Shown: in pieces, positions 17,133-25,741 of the stretch
Numbering within the stretch: position 1 is the stretch's first letter
Layout of the letters: each line of letters opens with the position of its first letter
NCBI GenBank assembly: GCA_937918935.1
Contig: CAKZSI010000011.1
Span: 1 to 64,000 of the forward strand
Length of the DNA stretch: 64,000 bases
Source of the DNA: an uncultured Chloroflexales bacterium
Lineage (GTDB): Bacteria > Chloroflexota > Chloroflexia > Chloroflexales > Chloroflexaceae
Reading direction: 5' to 3'
The notes under the pieces: model-generated
Database searches by the model: none
What the model saw: the letters and a program-made list of their open reading frames with translations, nothing else
Told to the model about the DNA's origin: nothing
Translations under genes and position numbers: made by a program

Positions 17133-19661
17133 ATGGCGTCTGACATTCTCATCTGGTGGTTGATCACTTCACTGATCGGCCTGGCGGGCCTGCCGCTGGC
17201 CAACTGGCTGCTCGGCGCCCTGCCTGATGGAGGCTTCAGTCTGGCGCGGCCGCTGGGGTTGCTGCTCACCGGCTACCTGGCCTGGCTGCTGGCGATGTTC
17301 GGGCTGGCCCCCTTCGTCGCGCCCGTGGTTGGCGTTGCGGCGCTGGGGGTGGCGGCGCTGGGGGTGGCGGCGCTGGGCGGGCCGTGGGCGGCGCTGGCGA
17401 CGGCGCGGGCGGCGCTGCGGGTGCGCTGGAGGAGCATCCTGGCCGCCGAGGCGCTCTTCCTCGGTGCCCTGCTGGCCGCGGTGTGGCTGCGGGCGCACGA
17501 TCCGACGCCCTGGGGCACCGAGCGTCCCATGGACTTCGCCTTCTTCAACGCAATCAGGCGCTCGGGGATGTTTCCGCCCGCCGACCCCTGGCTCTCCGGC
17601 TTCAGCATCAACTACTACTACTTCGGCTACCTGCTCATGGCCACGGTGGCCCAACTGGCCGCCCTGGATCCATCCGCTGCGTACAACCTGTCGCTGGCGC
17701 TGATCTTCGCCATGACCGCCCAGGCGGTAGGGGGTATGATTGCCAACCTGAGCGCCCTGGCGGCGCGTGACGCTCCCGCCTGCCAGCGGAGTTGGCGCCG
17801 GTGGAGCATGCCGTTTTTTGCCCTGCTGGGGGTGATCTTCGTGCTGGTGGCGGGCAACCAGTCGGGTGCGTTGCAGGTGCTGCTGGGAGACGAGCGGGTG
17901 GTGGCCCTCGATGGGCGCCAGGCCCTGGCAGCGACCCGGCAGGCCCTGAGCGGCGCCACGACGATCAGCCTGCCCTATCCCGCTGTGACCGGCGAGTTTG
18001 GGACGATCAGCGGCTGGGAGCGGCGCGACAAGGTGACGGAGTTCAACTGGTGGTGGCCCTCGCGTTCGCTATGGGACACGCAGCCTTTCAGTGGCGAGGA
18101 GCGGCGCTACACCATCACCGAGTTTCCCTTCTTCAGCTTTCGCCTGGGCGACATGCATCCCCACGTGATGGCCCTGCCCTTCGGGATGCTTGCGGCGGCC
18201 CTGGCCCTCGCGGTACTGGCCCGCCCCGAGGCGCCGCCGCTGGGCCAGGGGCGGCGTGGCTGGGGCGAACTGGCCCTGACGGGGATCGTCATCGGCAGCC
18301 TCTACGCCATCAATAGCTGGGATTTGCCAACCTACTTCCTGCTCTACGCCGCCGCGCTGACCCTGCGCGTACTCGCCAGTGACGCGCCGCGCCCCTGGCG
18401 CGCAACGGGGCGCATGCTGCTGTTACTCATCGGCGCGGCCTATCTGCTGTTCCTGCCCTTCCACCTCACCTTCCGGTCGCTGGTCGGCGGCGCCGAGCCG
18501 CTGATCGATCTGCCGCTGATCGGGCGGCTGAGCAGTGTGATTGCGCCGTTTTTCGGCTCGCGCACCGGGTTGCACGCCTTCACCGTCATCTTCGGACTGT
18601 TCGCCGTTTCCATCATCGCCTTTGTGTACCTGGGGGCGCCGCGGATGGCAAACGCGGCCGCGCCGGTTGAGGCGACCGCTCACGCCTCGAGCGCCTCCCT
18701 GCCCTCGCGCCTCGGGATCGCGGCGCCGGAACGGCTCTCCACCTCACCGCTCCTGCTCTGGCTGCCTCCGGCGCTCCTGCTGGCCGGGTTGCTCGGCGGC
18801 TTTCCGCTGCTGGCCCTGGCGGGTCTGGGCATCCTGGCGCTATTGCGGGCGCGAGAACTGGGCAGATATCCGGCCCAGAGCTTCGCTCTGTTGCTGGCGG
18901 CCCTGGGCTGCGCGGTACTGCTCGGGGTTGAACTGGTCTATATCCGTGACGTCTTCGAGGGCTTCTCAGCGCGGATGAACACCGTGTTCAAGTTCTACTA
19001 CCAGATCTGGCTGCTGTGGGGCATGCTGGCGCCCTTCTGCCTGTGGTGGATCCTGGCGCGGGCAAGGGGCCGGGCGCGCCTGGCGGTGTGGAGCGCCGCC
19101 GGCCTGGTGCTGGCGCTGCTGGCGGGGGCGCTGGTCTACCCCTGGTTAACGGTGCGCGAGTATACGGGGGTCAGCGTCGCGGGCCTGGTGGGCCGCACGC
19201 CGCGCGAACTCAGCCCCGCCGGGGCCGCGTCGCTGGCCTGGCTGCGGCGCGAGGCCCCCGTGGGCAGCGTCGTGCTGGAGGCGGTGGCGGTGGAAGATCG
19301 CGCCGCGCGACGCTGTGGCGGCTCGTACAACGGCGAAGGCTACGGCGGGGTCGCCGCGGCCACGGGGATACCCACCGTGCTCGGCTGGGCCGGCCACCAG
19401 ATCCAGTGGCGCGGCGGCGACCCCCAGGCTCGCGCCGAACTCGAGCCCCGCTGCGCGGCGGTGGATACGATCTACCTGACCGGCGACCCCTCCGAGGCCG
19501 AGCGCCTGCTGCGGCAGTACGGCGTAGACTTCGTCTACGTCGGTGGCCTGGAGCGGCGGTTGTACCCCCCGGAGAGCCTGGCGAAGTTCGCGAGCCTGGG
19601 CACGGTCGTATTTGAGCAAGACGAGGTAACGATATACCGGCTCAACGCTGCCGTGCCGTGA
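17133..19661 (+). CDS. Short-class Chlor_Arch_YYY (DUF2298) membrane protein
   Basis: This protein of 842 residues is the single-domain class of the same family. It has about 14 or more membrane helices, SINYYYFGYLL (about 157), NEFPFFSF-equivalent TEFPFFSFRLGDMHPH (about 330), and SARMNTVFKFYYQIWLLWG (about 611). The C-terminal outer domain has FVYVGGLERRLYPPESLAKF and ends IYRL. The last part closely parallels the ends of both domains of the upstream giant protein, so the two genes share ancestry and probably a pathway. The family is known from some archaea, Chloroflexota and a few Firmicutes. Its function is unknown; the GT-C-like topology suggests transfer of a lipid-linked sugar or phosphate outside the membrane. 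ATG 17133 has no strong ribosome site. Confidence 0.88.
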   Translation: MASDILIWWLITSLIGLAGLPLANWLLGALPDGGFSLARPLGLLLTGYLAWLLAMFGLAPFVAPVVGVAALGVAALGVAALGGPWAALATARAALRVRWRSILAAEALFLGALLAAVWLRAHDPTPWGTERPMDFAFFNAIRRSGMFPPADPWLSGFSINYYYFGYLLMATVAQLAALDPSAAYNLSLALIFAMTAQAVGGMIANLSALAARDAPACQRSWRRWSMPFFALLGVIFVLVAGNQSGALQVLLGDERVVALDGRQALAATRQALSGATTISLPYPAVTGEFGTISGWERRDKVTEFNWWWPSRSLWDTQPFSGEERRYTITEFPFFSFRLGDMHPHVMALPFGMLAAALALAVLARPEAPPLGQGRRGWGELALTGIVIGSLYAINSWDLPTYFLLYAAALTLRVLASDAPRPWRATGRMLLLLIGAAYLLFLPFHLTFRSLVGGAEPLIDLPLIGRLSSVIAPFFGSRTGLHAFTVIFGLFAVSIIAFVYLGAPRMANAAAPVEATAHASSASLPSRLGIAAPERLSTSPLLLWLPPALLLAGLLGGFPLLALAGLGILALLRARELGRYPAQSFALLLAALGCAVLLGVELVYIRDVFEGFSARMNTVFKFYYQIWLLWGMLAPFCLWWILARARGRARLAVWSAAGLVLALLAGALVYPWLTVREYTGVSVAGLVGRTPRELSPAGAASLAWLRREAPVGSVVLEAVAVEDRAARRCGGSYNGEGYGGVAAATGIPTVLGWAGHQIQWRGGDPQARAELEPRCAAVDTIYLTGDPSEAERLLRQYGVDFVYVGGLERRLYPPESLAKFASLGTVVFEQDEVTIYRLNAAVP

Positions 19662-20101
19662 CGGGCCGGCGCCCGGGCGGGCGGGCCACGGGGGGCTACG
19701 CACCCCTGCCGATAACGGTCGTGCGCCCCCGGGCGCCTATGTTGAGGTACGCGCCATGGGGGGTAGAGACGGCTCGCCGGGCTGTCTCTCCCCCGCCCCT
19801 CAACGGCTGTCGGGCGCCAGCGTCGCCTTGCCAATGTGCCAGCGGTTGTAGGAACGTGCGTCACTCCCCCACACTCCCGTGGCGGTGCGTGGGGCGGTAT
19901 AGCCGCCCCACCGTTTGCCGGGGTCGGGGCGGCTATACCGCCCGATACGGTCATGGGTGGAGTTTGGGGGCGCGCCCCAAAGACGTTGGATGAGTCCTGA
20001 CGGCAGTTCAAAGCGAACAGATCCTATCGCCATAATATGTTATACTTCAAACGAATGAAACCAACAACGAAGTTGGCGCCACGCAACAAAGGAGTAGCGT
20101 G
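19662..20101. other. Intergenic region with large palindromes
   Basis: No gene is supported in these 440 bp. The region holds GC-rich inverted repeats, chiefly the pair at 19891-19943 and a GGGGCGCGCCCC-type palindrome near 19966. A -10-like TATACT at 20041-20046 may serve the following gene. Confidence 0.6.
19891..19943. repeat. Pair of 18-19 bp inverted repeats, each itself nearly palindromic
   Basis: GGGGCGGTATAGCCGCCCC (19891-19909) and GGGGCGGCTATACCGCCC (19926-19943) are reverse complements of each other with a 16-nt loop. Each can also fold on itself. Confidence 0.85.
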
Positions 20102-20479
20102 ATGATCACCAAGCGACCCGGCCGTGACGGTAAAGTGCTTGTGACCTTTGCGATACCCGCCGCGATCTGGGCCGACACGATCTCTGTCGTAGGCGACTTC
20201 AACAACTGGGACGAACTCGCCACACCGTTGCGGCAGACCGAGACAGGATGGATAGCGACCGTTGAGTTGGAGGCCGGTCGCGCTTACGAGTACCGGTACC
20301 TCTTCGATGGCGTCGAGTGGCACAACGACTGGCAGGCTGACGCCTACGTATCCAACCGCTTTGGTGGCGACAACTCCGTTGTGGTTACGCCCGAATTTGA
20401 TCCCCCTGCGCTCGATTACCCCGATGAGCGGGTCATCCCCTTCAACCGCGGTCGTTTCCGGCACGCCTCAACCGGCTAG
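20102..20479 (+). CDS. Stand-alone CBM48/AMPK-beta-like glycogen-binding domain protein
   Basis: The 125-residue protein is essentially one domain. It contains ISVVGDFNNWDELATPLRQT, then GWIATVELEAGRAYEYRYLF and DGVEWHNDWQADAY. The VGDFNNWD start and the YEYRYLFDG strand are the hallmarks of the isoamylase N-terminal / CBM48 early-set domain that binds alpha-glucans. No catalytic domain is attached, so it is probably an accessory or regulatory glycogen-binding subunit. ATG 20102 is preferred over GTG 20099 because GGAG lies 7 nt upstream. It is followed by a tandem repeat region, then guaA. Confidence 0.82.
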   Translation: MITKRPGRDGKVLVTFAIPAAIWADTISVVGDFNNWDELATPLRQTETGWIATVELEAGRAYEYRYLFDGVEWHNDWQADAYVSNRFGGDNSVVVTPEFDPPALDYPDERVIPFNRGRFRHASTG

Positions 20480-20519
20480 ATCCGTCCATTTTCAGGCTGA
20501 AGTGAAAAACGGCCCCCTA

Positions 20520-20825
20520 CAGGAGGGAATGGGGAACCCCGGGTTCCCCATTCCCCTGCCCCGGGCGACTCCGCCGCGGGTTGGGGATGTTAGAGGATCC
20601 GGCGTTTCCCACGCCCCTACCCCGGGCGGCTCGGCCGCAGGTGGGGGATTTCTGGGGAACTCGGGGTTTCCCTTACCCTTCCCTGAGGGACGGGCCGATT
20701 GGCTCCGCACAGGAGGGCGTGAGAAGCCCGGGGTTCCCCACACCCTGCGCCGGGCAGGCGCCAGGGGCGCCCAGCCCGAGAGGAGCGGCATCGGAACCTG
20801 GTTTCTCTAAAACCCTTCCCGAGGA
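20520..20825. repeat. Tandem array of five degenerate GGTTTCCCC-type units
   Basis: The core (GGGTTCCCC, GCGTTTCCC, GGGTTTCCC, GGGTTCCCC, TGGTTTCTC) recurs with its key T-run at about 20543, 20604, 20666, 20733 and 20801. Spacings are 61, 62, 67 and 68 bp. Each core is followed by CCC(T/C)xCCCCGGGC-like sequence. Unit 1 contains a perfect palindrome (20531-20549). The array fills the gap before guaA. Confidence 0.75.
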
Positions 20826-20840
20826 AAGGATCACTATCCC

Positions 20841-22388
20841 ATGACCCATCAGAGCGTTCCCGTGCTCGATTTTGGCTCACAGACGGCCCAGTTGATCGTG
20901 CGCCGCGTGCGTGAACTGGGCGTGTACAGCGAGTTATTGCCCCACGACGCCTCCGAGGAACAGGTGCGCGCGCTCAACCCTGTGGGCATCATCCTCTCCG
21001 GCGGCCCCGCGAGCGTCTACGAGCCGGGCGCGCCGGGAATGCCCGCCTGGTTGCCCGCCAGTGGCCTGCCGGTGCTGGGGATCTGCTACGGCATGCAGTT
21101 GATGAGCCAGGCCCTTGGCGGCGTCGTGTTGCGCCACGATACCCGCGAGTTCGGCCCGGCAAACATCGAGGTGCTCGACCCGGACGAACTCTTCGCCGGC
21201 ACGCCACCCACGCAGGCGGTGTGGATGAGCCACGGCGACCGTATCGAGGCCCTGCCGTCCGGCTTCCGCGCCATCGCCGCCAACCCCGCCACGCCCTTCG
21301 CCGCCATCGCCGACGACGCGCGGCGCTGGTATGGGGTGCAGTTCCACCCCGAGGTGGTGCATACCGTCCACGGGCGCGTCGTGCTGAGCAACTTCCTGTT
21401 TCGCGTCTGCGGCGCGGTAGCCGACTGGCGCCCCGCCAGCTTCGTTGCTGAGGCGGTCGAGCGCGTGCGTGCCCAGGTCGGCCCCGACGAGCGGCGGGTG
21501 ATCTGTGCCCTCTCCGGAGGTGTGGACTCGGCCGTGGCGGCCCTGATTGTCCATCGAGCCATCGGCGAGCGGCTGACGTGCGTGTTTGTGGATAACGGCC
21601 TGCTGCGCCTCGGCGAGGCCGACCAGGTGATCGCCACCTTCCGCGAGCACTTCCACGTGCCGCTGATCGCCGTGGACGCCCGCGAGGAGTTCCTCGGCGC
21701 GCTGGAAGGCGTGGCCGACCCGGAGCGCAAGCGCAAAATCATCGGCGAGAAGTTCATACGCATCTTCGAGCGCGAGGCGCGCACCCTGGGCAACGTGAAC
21801 GTGCTGGTCCAGGGCACGCTCTACCCCGACGTGATCGAGTCGAGTGCGCCCGACCGTCAGAAGGGTGTGACAATCAAGACCCACCACAACGTTGGCGGCC
21901 TGCCGGCGGATATGCAGATGGAACTGGTAGAGCCGCTACGCTACCTGTTTAAGGATGAGGTCCGGGCGGCGGGGTTGGAACTGGGTCTGCCCGAAGACTG
22001 GGTCTGGCGCCACCCCTTCCCCGGCCCGGGATTGGCCGTGCGCATCATCGGCCCGGTGAGCTTTACGCGCCTGGAGACGCTGCGCCGGGCCGATGCGATC
22101 TTCCTGGACGAACTGTGCGCCGCTGGTCTCTATCGCGCGACGCAGCAGGCCTTCGCCGTGCTCTTGCCGGTGCAGAGTGTGGGGGTGATGGGCGATGGAC
22201 GCACCTACGCCGACACTATTGCCCTGCGGGCGATCACCACCGAGGACTTTATGACCGCTGACTGGGCGCGCCTGCCCTACGAGGTGCTGGCCCGGGTAAG
22301 CAGCCGCATCGTCAACGAAGTTCCCGGCGTGAACCGGGTGGTGTACGACATCTCCTCCAAGCCTCCGGCGACGATCGAATGGGAGTGA
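20841..22388 (+). CDS. guaA: GMP synthase (glutamine-hydrolysing)
   Basis: The 515-residue enzyme converts XMP to GMP with glutamine and ATP. A class I glutamine amidotransferase domain (about 6-200) shows GICYGMQLM with nucleophile Cys82 and the His-Glu pair in FHPEVVHT. The ATP pyrophosphatase domain begins near 210 with the P-loop [14 protein letters not shown]. The C-terminal dimerisation domain has [21 protein letters not shown] and ends PPATIEWE, the standard GuaA ending. Length is normal. ATG 20841 is preceded by GAGGAAAGG about 11 nt away. Mevalonate kinase follows in the same direction after a 136-bp repeat-like gap. Confidence 0.97.
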   Translation: MTHQSVPVLDFGSQTAQLIVRRVRELGVYSELLPHDASEEQVRALNPVGIILSGGPASVYEPGAPGMPAWLPASGLPVLGICYGMQLMSQALGGVVLRHDTREFGPANIEVLDPDELFAGTPPTQAVWMSHGDRIEALPSGFRAIAANPATPFAAIADDARRWYGVQFHPEVVHTVHGRVVLSNFLFRVCGAVADWRPASFVAEAVERVRAQVGPDERRVICALSGGVDSAVAALIVHRAIGERLTCVFVDNGLLRLGEADQVIATFREHFHVPLIAVDAREEFLGALEGVADPERKRKIIGEKFIRIFEREARTLGNVNVLVQGTLYPDVIESSAPDRQKGVTIKTHHNVGGLPADMQMELVEPLRYLFKDEVRAAGLELGLPEDWVWRHPFPGPGLAVRIIGPVSFTRLETLRRADAIFLDELCAAGLYRATQQAFAVLLPVQSVGVMGDGRTYADTIALRAITTEDFMTADWARLPYEVLARVSSRIVNEVPGVNRVVYDISSKPPATIEWE

Positions 22389-22524
22389 TGCGTTGTTCTT
22401 CACCCTCCCCCTGTCCCCTCCCTCGCCGCCGTAGGTGGAGAGGGAGGGGGTGCCAGGCGCAGCAAGGCGGGAGTGGGTGAGAACCCGGTGGTGTGCGGCG
22501 AAACCCGCACAGGAATGCAATGCC

Positions 22525-23472
22525 ATGACCAGCGCCTCCGCCCCTGGAAAGCTCATTCTCTGCGGCGAACACGCCGTGGTCTACGGGCGTCCGGCGATTG
22601 CCGCGCCCCTTGGCGACCTGCGAGCCTATGCTCAGATAGAGCCGGGTGGGCCTGGCAGCGGGCTCGGTTTCATCGCGCCCGACCTCGGCGAGTCCTGGAC
22701 CGCCGCCGGCCAACCCGAGCATCCCTTGAGCGAACTGGCTCGCGCGACGCTCGCGCGGCTGGGGCAGCATGAAATCGATCTGACCGTCCGGTTGCGTTCG
22801 GACATCCCCATTGCCAGCGGCATGGGCAGCGGTGCGGCGATCGGCACGGCCCTGGTGCGCGCGCTGGCGGCCCACATCGGGGTGGCGCTGGCGCCCGAGG
22901 AGGTGGCCGCCCTGGTCTACGCCAGCGAGCGGCGCTTCCACGGCACGCCCAGCGGCATTGACAACACGGTCGTGGCCCACGAGCAGGCGATCTGGTTCGT
23001 GCGGCGCGAGCCGGCGCCCCTGATTGAACCTCTGACCATCGCTGCCCCGCTGCTGCTGGTGGTGGGTGACACCGGCGTGCGCAGCGCCACCCGGCTGCCG
23101 GTGGGCGCGGTGCGGGAAGGCTGGCGCGCCGACCCGCGGCGCTACGAGGCGCTCTTCGACCAGGTCGGCGAACTGGTCATGCGGGCGCGCCTGGCCCTGG
23201 CCACCGGCGATGCACCGCTCCTGGGGGCGCTCCTCGACGCCAACCAGGCCCTGCTCGAGCAGATCGGCGTCTCGTCGCCCGAACTGGAGCGCCTGACAGC
23301 CGCGGCGCGGAGGGCGGGCGCCCTGGGGGCCAAGCTCTCCGGTGCGGGGTGGGGCGGGGTGATGCTGGCCCTGGTTACCCCCAAGAGCCAGCCGGCGGTC
23401 GAGCGCGCCCTGCGCGAGGCAGGGGCAGCGCGCGTGCTGGCGGCCACGGTCCCGGCGACAGGCGGGGCGTAG
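22525..23472 (+). CDS. mvk: Mevalonate kinase (GHMP family)
   Basis: The 315-residue protein has GHMP motif 1 (APGKLILCGEHAVVYGRPA, residues 6-24), motif 2 DIPIASGMGSGAAIGTA (about 93) and motif 3 GAKLSGAGWGGVMLAL (about 272). The catalytic region is TPSGIDNTVV. GEHAVVYG and the TPSGIDN segment identify mevalonate kinase and exclude the homoserine and galactose kinases. It phosphorylates mevalonate on the way to isopentenyl diphosphate, the precursor of carotenoids and Bchl alcohol tails. Chloroflexus is known to use the mevalonate route. ATG 22525 has AGGAA 10 nt upstream; the longer frame upstream runs through repeat-like DNA. Confidence 0.88.
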   Translation: MTSASAPGKLILCGEHAVVYGRPAIAAPLGDLRAYAQIEPGGPGSGLGFIAPDLGESWTAAGQPEHPLSELARATLARLGQHEIDLTVRLRSDIPIASGMGSGAAIGTALVRALAAHIGVALAPEEVAALVYASERRFHGTPSGIDNTVVAHEQAIWFVRREPAPLIEPLTIAAPLLLVVGDTGVRSATRLPVGAVREGWRADPRRYEALFDQVGELVMRARLALATGDAPLLGALLDANQALLEQIGVSSPELERLTAAARRAGALGAKLSGAGWGGVMLALVTPKSQPAVERALREAGAARVLAATVPATGGA

Positions 23473-23561
23473 CGCCGCGTTCGCGCCTGGTTGGGCCGAA
23501 GGGCTTGCAAGCCGGTTGCCTTTCCGTGCCCGAAGTCTCGGCCTTACCGGGGAGATACTGT

Positions 23562-23567
23562 TATAAT
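23562..23567 (+). promoter_or_regulatory. -10 element giving a probable leaderless mnmA mRNA
   Basis: TATAAT ends 7 nt before the mnmA ATG at 23575, so transcription should begin at or next to the start codon. No ribosome site lies within 15 nt of the ATG. The -35 is not convincing. Confidence 0.55.
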
Positions 23568-23574
23568 TGTCACC

Positions 23575-24660
23575 ATGGCAAAGATCATCGTCGCAATGAG
23601 CGGCGGCGTGGATAGTTCCCTCACCGCCGCACTGTTACACGAAGCGGGACACGAGGTCGTCGGGGTGACCATGCACCTCTGGGACGACGACGACGAGCGC
23701 CTGGCCGAGAGTCTCTGCTGCGCCGCGGAGATGGCCGAGAGCGCCCGGCGCGTCTGCGCGCGCCTCGGCATCCCCTACTATGTCTTCAACTACCAGCAGG
23801 AGTTCCGGCGGCACGTGATTGACTATTTCGTGCACGCCTACGCCCAGGGCTACACGCCCAACCCCTGTCTGGAGTGCAACCGCGAGATCAAGTTTCGGGC
23901 GCTGCTGGAGCGCGCCCGTGCCCTGGGCTTCGACTACGTGGCGACGGGCCATTACGCACGCATCGCCCGTGGGCACGAGGAGGCCCCCTACCAGTTGTTG
24001 CGCGCGATCGACCGGGAGAAGGACCAGTCGTACATGGTCTACATGCTCGGGCAGAGCGACCTGGCGCGGCTGATGTTTCCGATTGGCGGGTTGACCAAGC
24101 CCCAGGTGCGCGACATGGCCGCAGCGCGCAGCTTGCCGAGCGCCTATCGTGAGGAAAGCCAGGACATCTGCTTCGTGCCGGGAGGCGATTATCGCAACCT
24201 GTTGCGCGAGGCGGCGCCGGAGAGCCTGATTCCCGGCCCGATTGTCGATCTCCGGGGCCGCGAGATCGGCCGCCATCGGGGCCTGCCGCTCTACACCATC
24301 GGCCAGCGCCGCGGCCTCGGCGTGAGCGGCGGCATACCGCTCTATGTGGTGGACCTCGACGTGGGCCGCAATGCCCTGATCGTCGGCCCGCTGGAGGCCA
24401 TTCTGCGCGACCGCTTCGATGTGGACCGTCCGAGCTTCGTGGAGGGGCAGCGCCCGGAAGAGCCGTTCTGCTGTGAGGTGCAGGTGCGCGCCCACGCCGC
24501 GCCCGCGCCCGCCGAGGTTGCGCCGCTGCCCGATGGGCGGCTGCAGGTGCGCCTGCTGGCGCCGCTCAAGGCGATCACCCCGGGCCAGGCCGCGGTCTTC
24601 TACGATGGCGATCGGGTCATCGGCGGGGGTCGGATCGTGCGATCGAGACCGGAGGGGTAG
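23575..24660 (+). CDS. mnmA: tRNA-specific 2-thiouridylase
   Basis: The 361-residue enzyme thiolates U34 of tRNA-Lys, -Glu and -Gln. It has the ATP-binding AMSGGVDSSLTAALL (about 7-21), GVTMHLWDDDDE, the catalytic Cys in TPNPCLECN (about 100), TGHYAR, EKDQSYMVYML, and the second catalytic Cys in EESQDICFVPGG (about 200). It ends with a beta-barrel domain. ATG 23575 follows the tight -10 element above; the in-frame extension upstream is not conserved. The length is typical. A small membrane protein gene follows 40 bp downstream. Confidence 0.96.
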   Translation: MAKIIVAMSGGVDSSLTAALLHEAGHEVVGVTMHLWDDDDERLAESLCCAAEMAESARRVCARLGIPYYVFNYQQEFRRHVIDYFVHAYAQGYTPNPCLECNREIKFRALLERARALGFDYVATGHYARIARGHEEAPYQLLRAIDREKDQSYMVYMLGQSDLARLMFPIGGLTKPQVRDMAAARSLPSAYREESQDICFVPGGDYRNLLREAAPESLIPGPIVDLRGREIGRHRGLPLYTIGQRRGLGVSGGIPLYVVDLDVGRNALIVGPLEAILRDRFDVDRPSFVEGQRPEEPFCCEVQVRAHAAPAPAEVAPLPDGRLQVRLLAPLKAITPGQAAVFYDGDRVIGGGRIVRSRPEG

Positions 24661-24700
24661 CGCGGGCAGGTCCGCTGCGCGCCTCAAGAAAGGCAATGCC

Positions 24701-24961
24701 GTGTTCAGTGGCCTGTCGCCGGCCATTTTCCTGCTGTTGCTCCTCGCTACTGCCTGCGCCACGTTGGGGTACGTCCTCCTGGGGCGACGCTGGCGGCATT
24801 TGCCGATCTTCTGGCTGACGGCGTTTGCCGGGTGCCTGCTGGCCTACGGCCTGGGCCTACGCCTGCCGTTGGCCCTGCCGCAACCCGCCGAAGTTCCGGT
24901 GCTCGAAGCTGTGTTGCTAGCCTGGATCCTGATGATCATTGTCTCGCGCCTGCGGGTATGA
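24701..24961 (+). CDS. Small membrane protein, unrecognised
   Basis: This 86-residue protein from GTG 24701 (AAGAAAGG 7 nt upstream) has three hydrophobic segments (about 5-22, 31-50 and 63-80) separated by short basic and Pro-rich turns. The second segment follows GRRWRHLPIFW. No family was recognised. It lies just after mnmA and probably shares its transcript. The -35 of the next promoter lies within its last codons. Coding is supported by the ribosome site and the clear membrane pattern, not by homology. Confidence 0.6.
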   Translation: MFSGLSPAIFLLLLLATACATLGYVLLGRRWRHLPIFWLTAFAGCLLAYGLGLRLPLALPQPAEVPVLEAVLLAWILMIIVSRLRV

Positions 24962-24967
24962 TATAAT
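24939..24967 (+). promoter_or_regulatory. Promoter upstream of the 2-TM protein gene
   Basis: TTGTCT (24939-24944), exactly 17 bp, TATAAT (24962-24967). The next start codon is about 80 nt beyond the predicted transcription start. Confidence 0.75.
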
Positions 24968-25054
24968 CGCCGCCGCTGTCCGGGCAAAATACCGCATTCT
25001 GATGCCGAGGATAAAGAAATGGGGCCATGATGCCCCAAGAGCGGAGGGCCTGCC

Positions 25055-25513
25055 GTGCTACGATGGATTGGAATCGGCCTGGGTGTACTGCTCCTGTTGC
25101 TGATCGCTGCGGTCGTTGGCCTGTATCTCGCCCCGGTTGGCGTTCGTGAGGCGACGCGCGATATCTTTATCATCATCCTGGGTTTCTTCACGCTTGCCAG
25201 TACCATCCTGACGATCGCGATCCTCTTCGGACTTCTCTACGTGCTCAATCGCCTGGATCGGCTCGCGCGCCTGAGTCTGATGCCCAAACTTGACGAGTTG
25301 TCGGTCAAGTTGAACGACGTGCTTGACAGCACCAGAACCCTGGCAGCCAACGCGAAGGATACCGCCGGCACGGTCGTCGGAACGACGGGGTTCGTTTCGG
25401 AGCGGGTCGTCTCACCGATCATCCGGGTTTCCAGCCTGGTCACCGGGGTCGCGGCGGCGGCCACCACCTTCGCCCGCCGCGACGCGCCGGAGCGTTTTAG
25501 CAGCGAGTCGTAG
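25055..25513 (+). CDS. Two-TM membrane protein with amphipathic tail, unrecognised
   Basis: The protein of 152 residues starts at GTG 25055, with GGAGGG about 6 nt upstream. Two membrane helices (about 5-27 and 38-65) are followed by a soluble region rich in Leu, Val and Thr with a heptad-like pattern (LDELSVKLNDVLDSTRTLAA). A glycine/valine-rich part precedes a charged end. The plan resembles DUF948/YtxG-type envelope stress proteins, but I do not assign it. It has its own strong promoter. Confidence 0.65.
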   Translation: MLRWIGIGLGVLLLLLIAAVVGLYLAPVGVREATRDIFIIILGFFTLASTILTIAILFGLLYVLNRLDRLARLSLMPKLDELSVKLNDVLDSTRTLAANAKDTAGTVVGTTGFVSERVVSPIIRVSSLVTGVAAAATTFARRDAPERFSSES

Positions 25514-25606
25514 CCGCCAGGCTACGCTCTGGTAATCCGCCCGCGCTATACTTGCTACACCTTGCACGCCGCAATGGTGCCTTGCATGGTGAAAAAGTAC
25601 GATTCC

Positions 25607-25636
25607 TTGTCGGAAAGCTCCACAGCGTGGTATCAT
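25607..25636 (+). promoter_or_regulatory. Promoter of the YqhQ-like gene
   Basis: TTGTCG (25607-25612), 18 bp, TATCAT (25631-25636). It predicts a leader of about 100 nt before the ATG at 25742. Confidence 0.55.
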
Positions 25637-25741
25637 ACACGCCGGCAGGCTGCTGCTGCCGCACAAGCAACGGGAGCAGCAGCCTCGATCCTGGGTCGGG
25701 TTGTTGGAGTGTCGCTCGATGAGCGCAAAGATCCGGGGGCG

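Noticed and set aside
20520-20825. Possible CRISPR array
   Set aside because: The repeats are degenerate and palindromic, the spacing grows from 61 to 68 bp, the between-repeat parts are similar to each other, and no cas gene is near.
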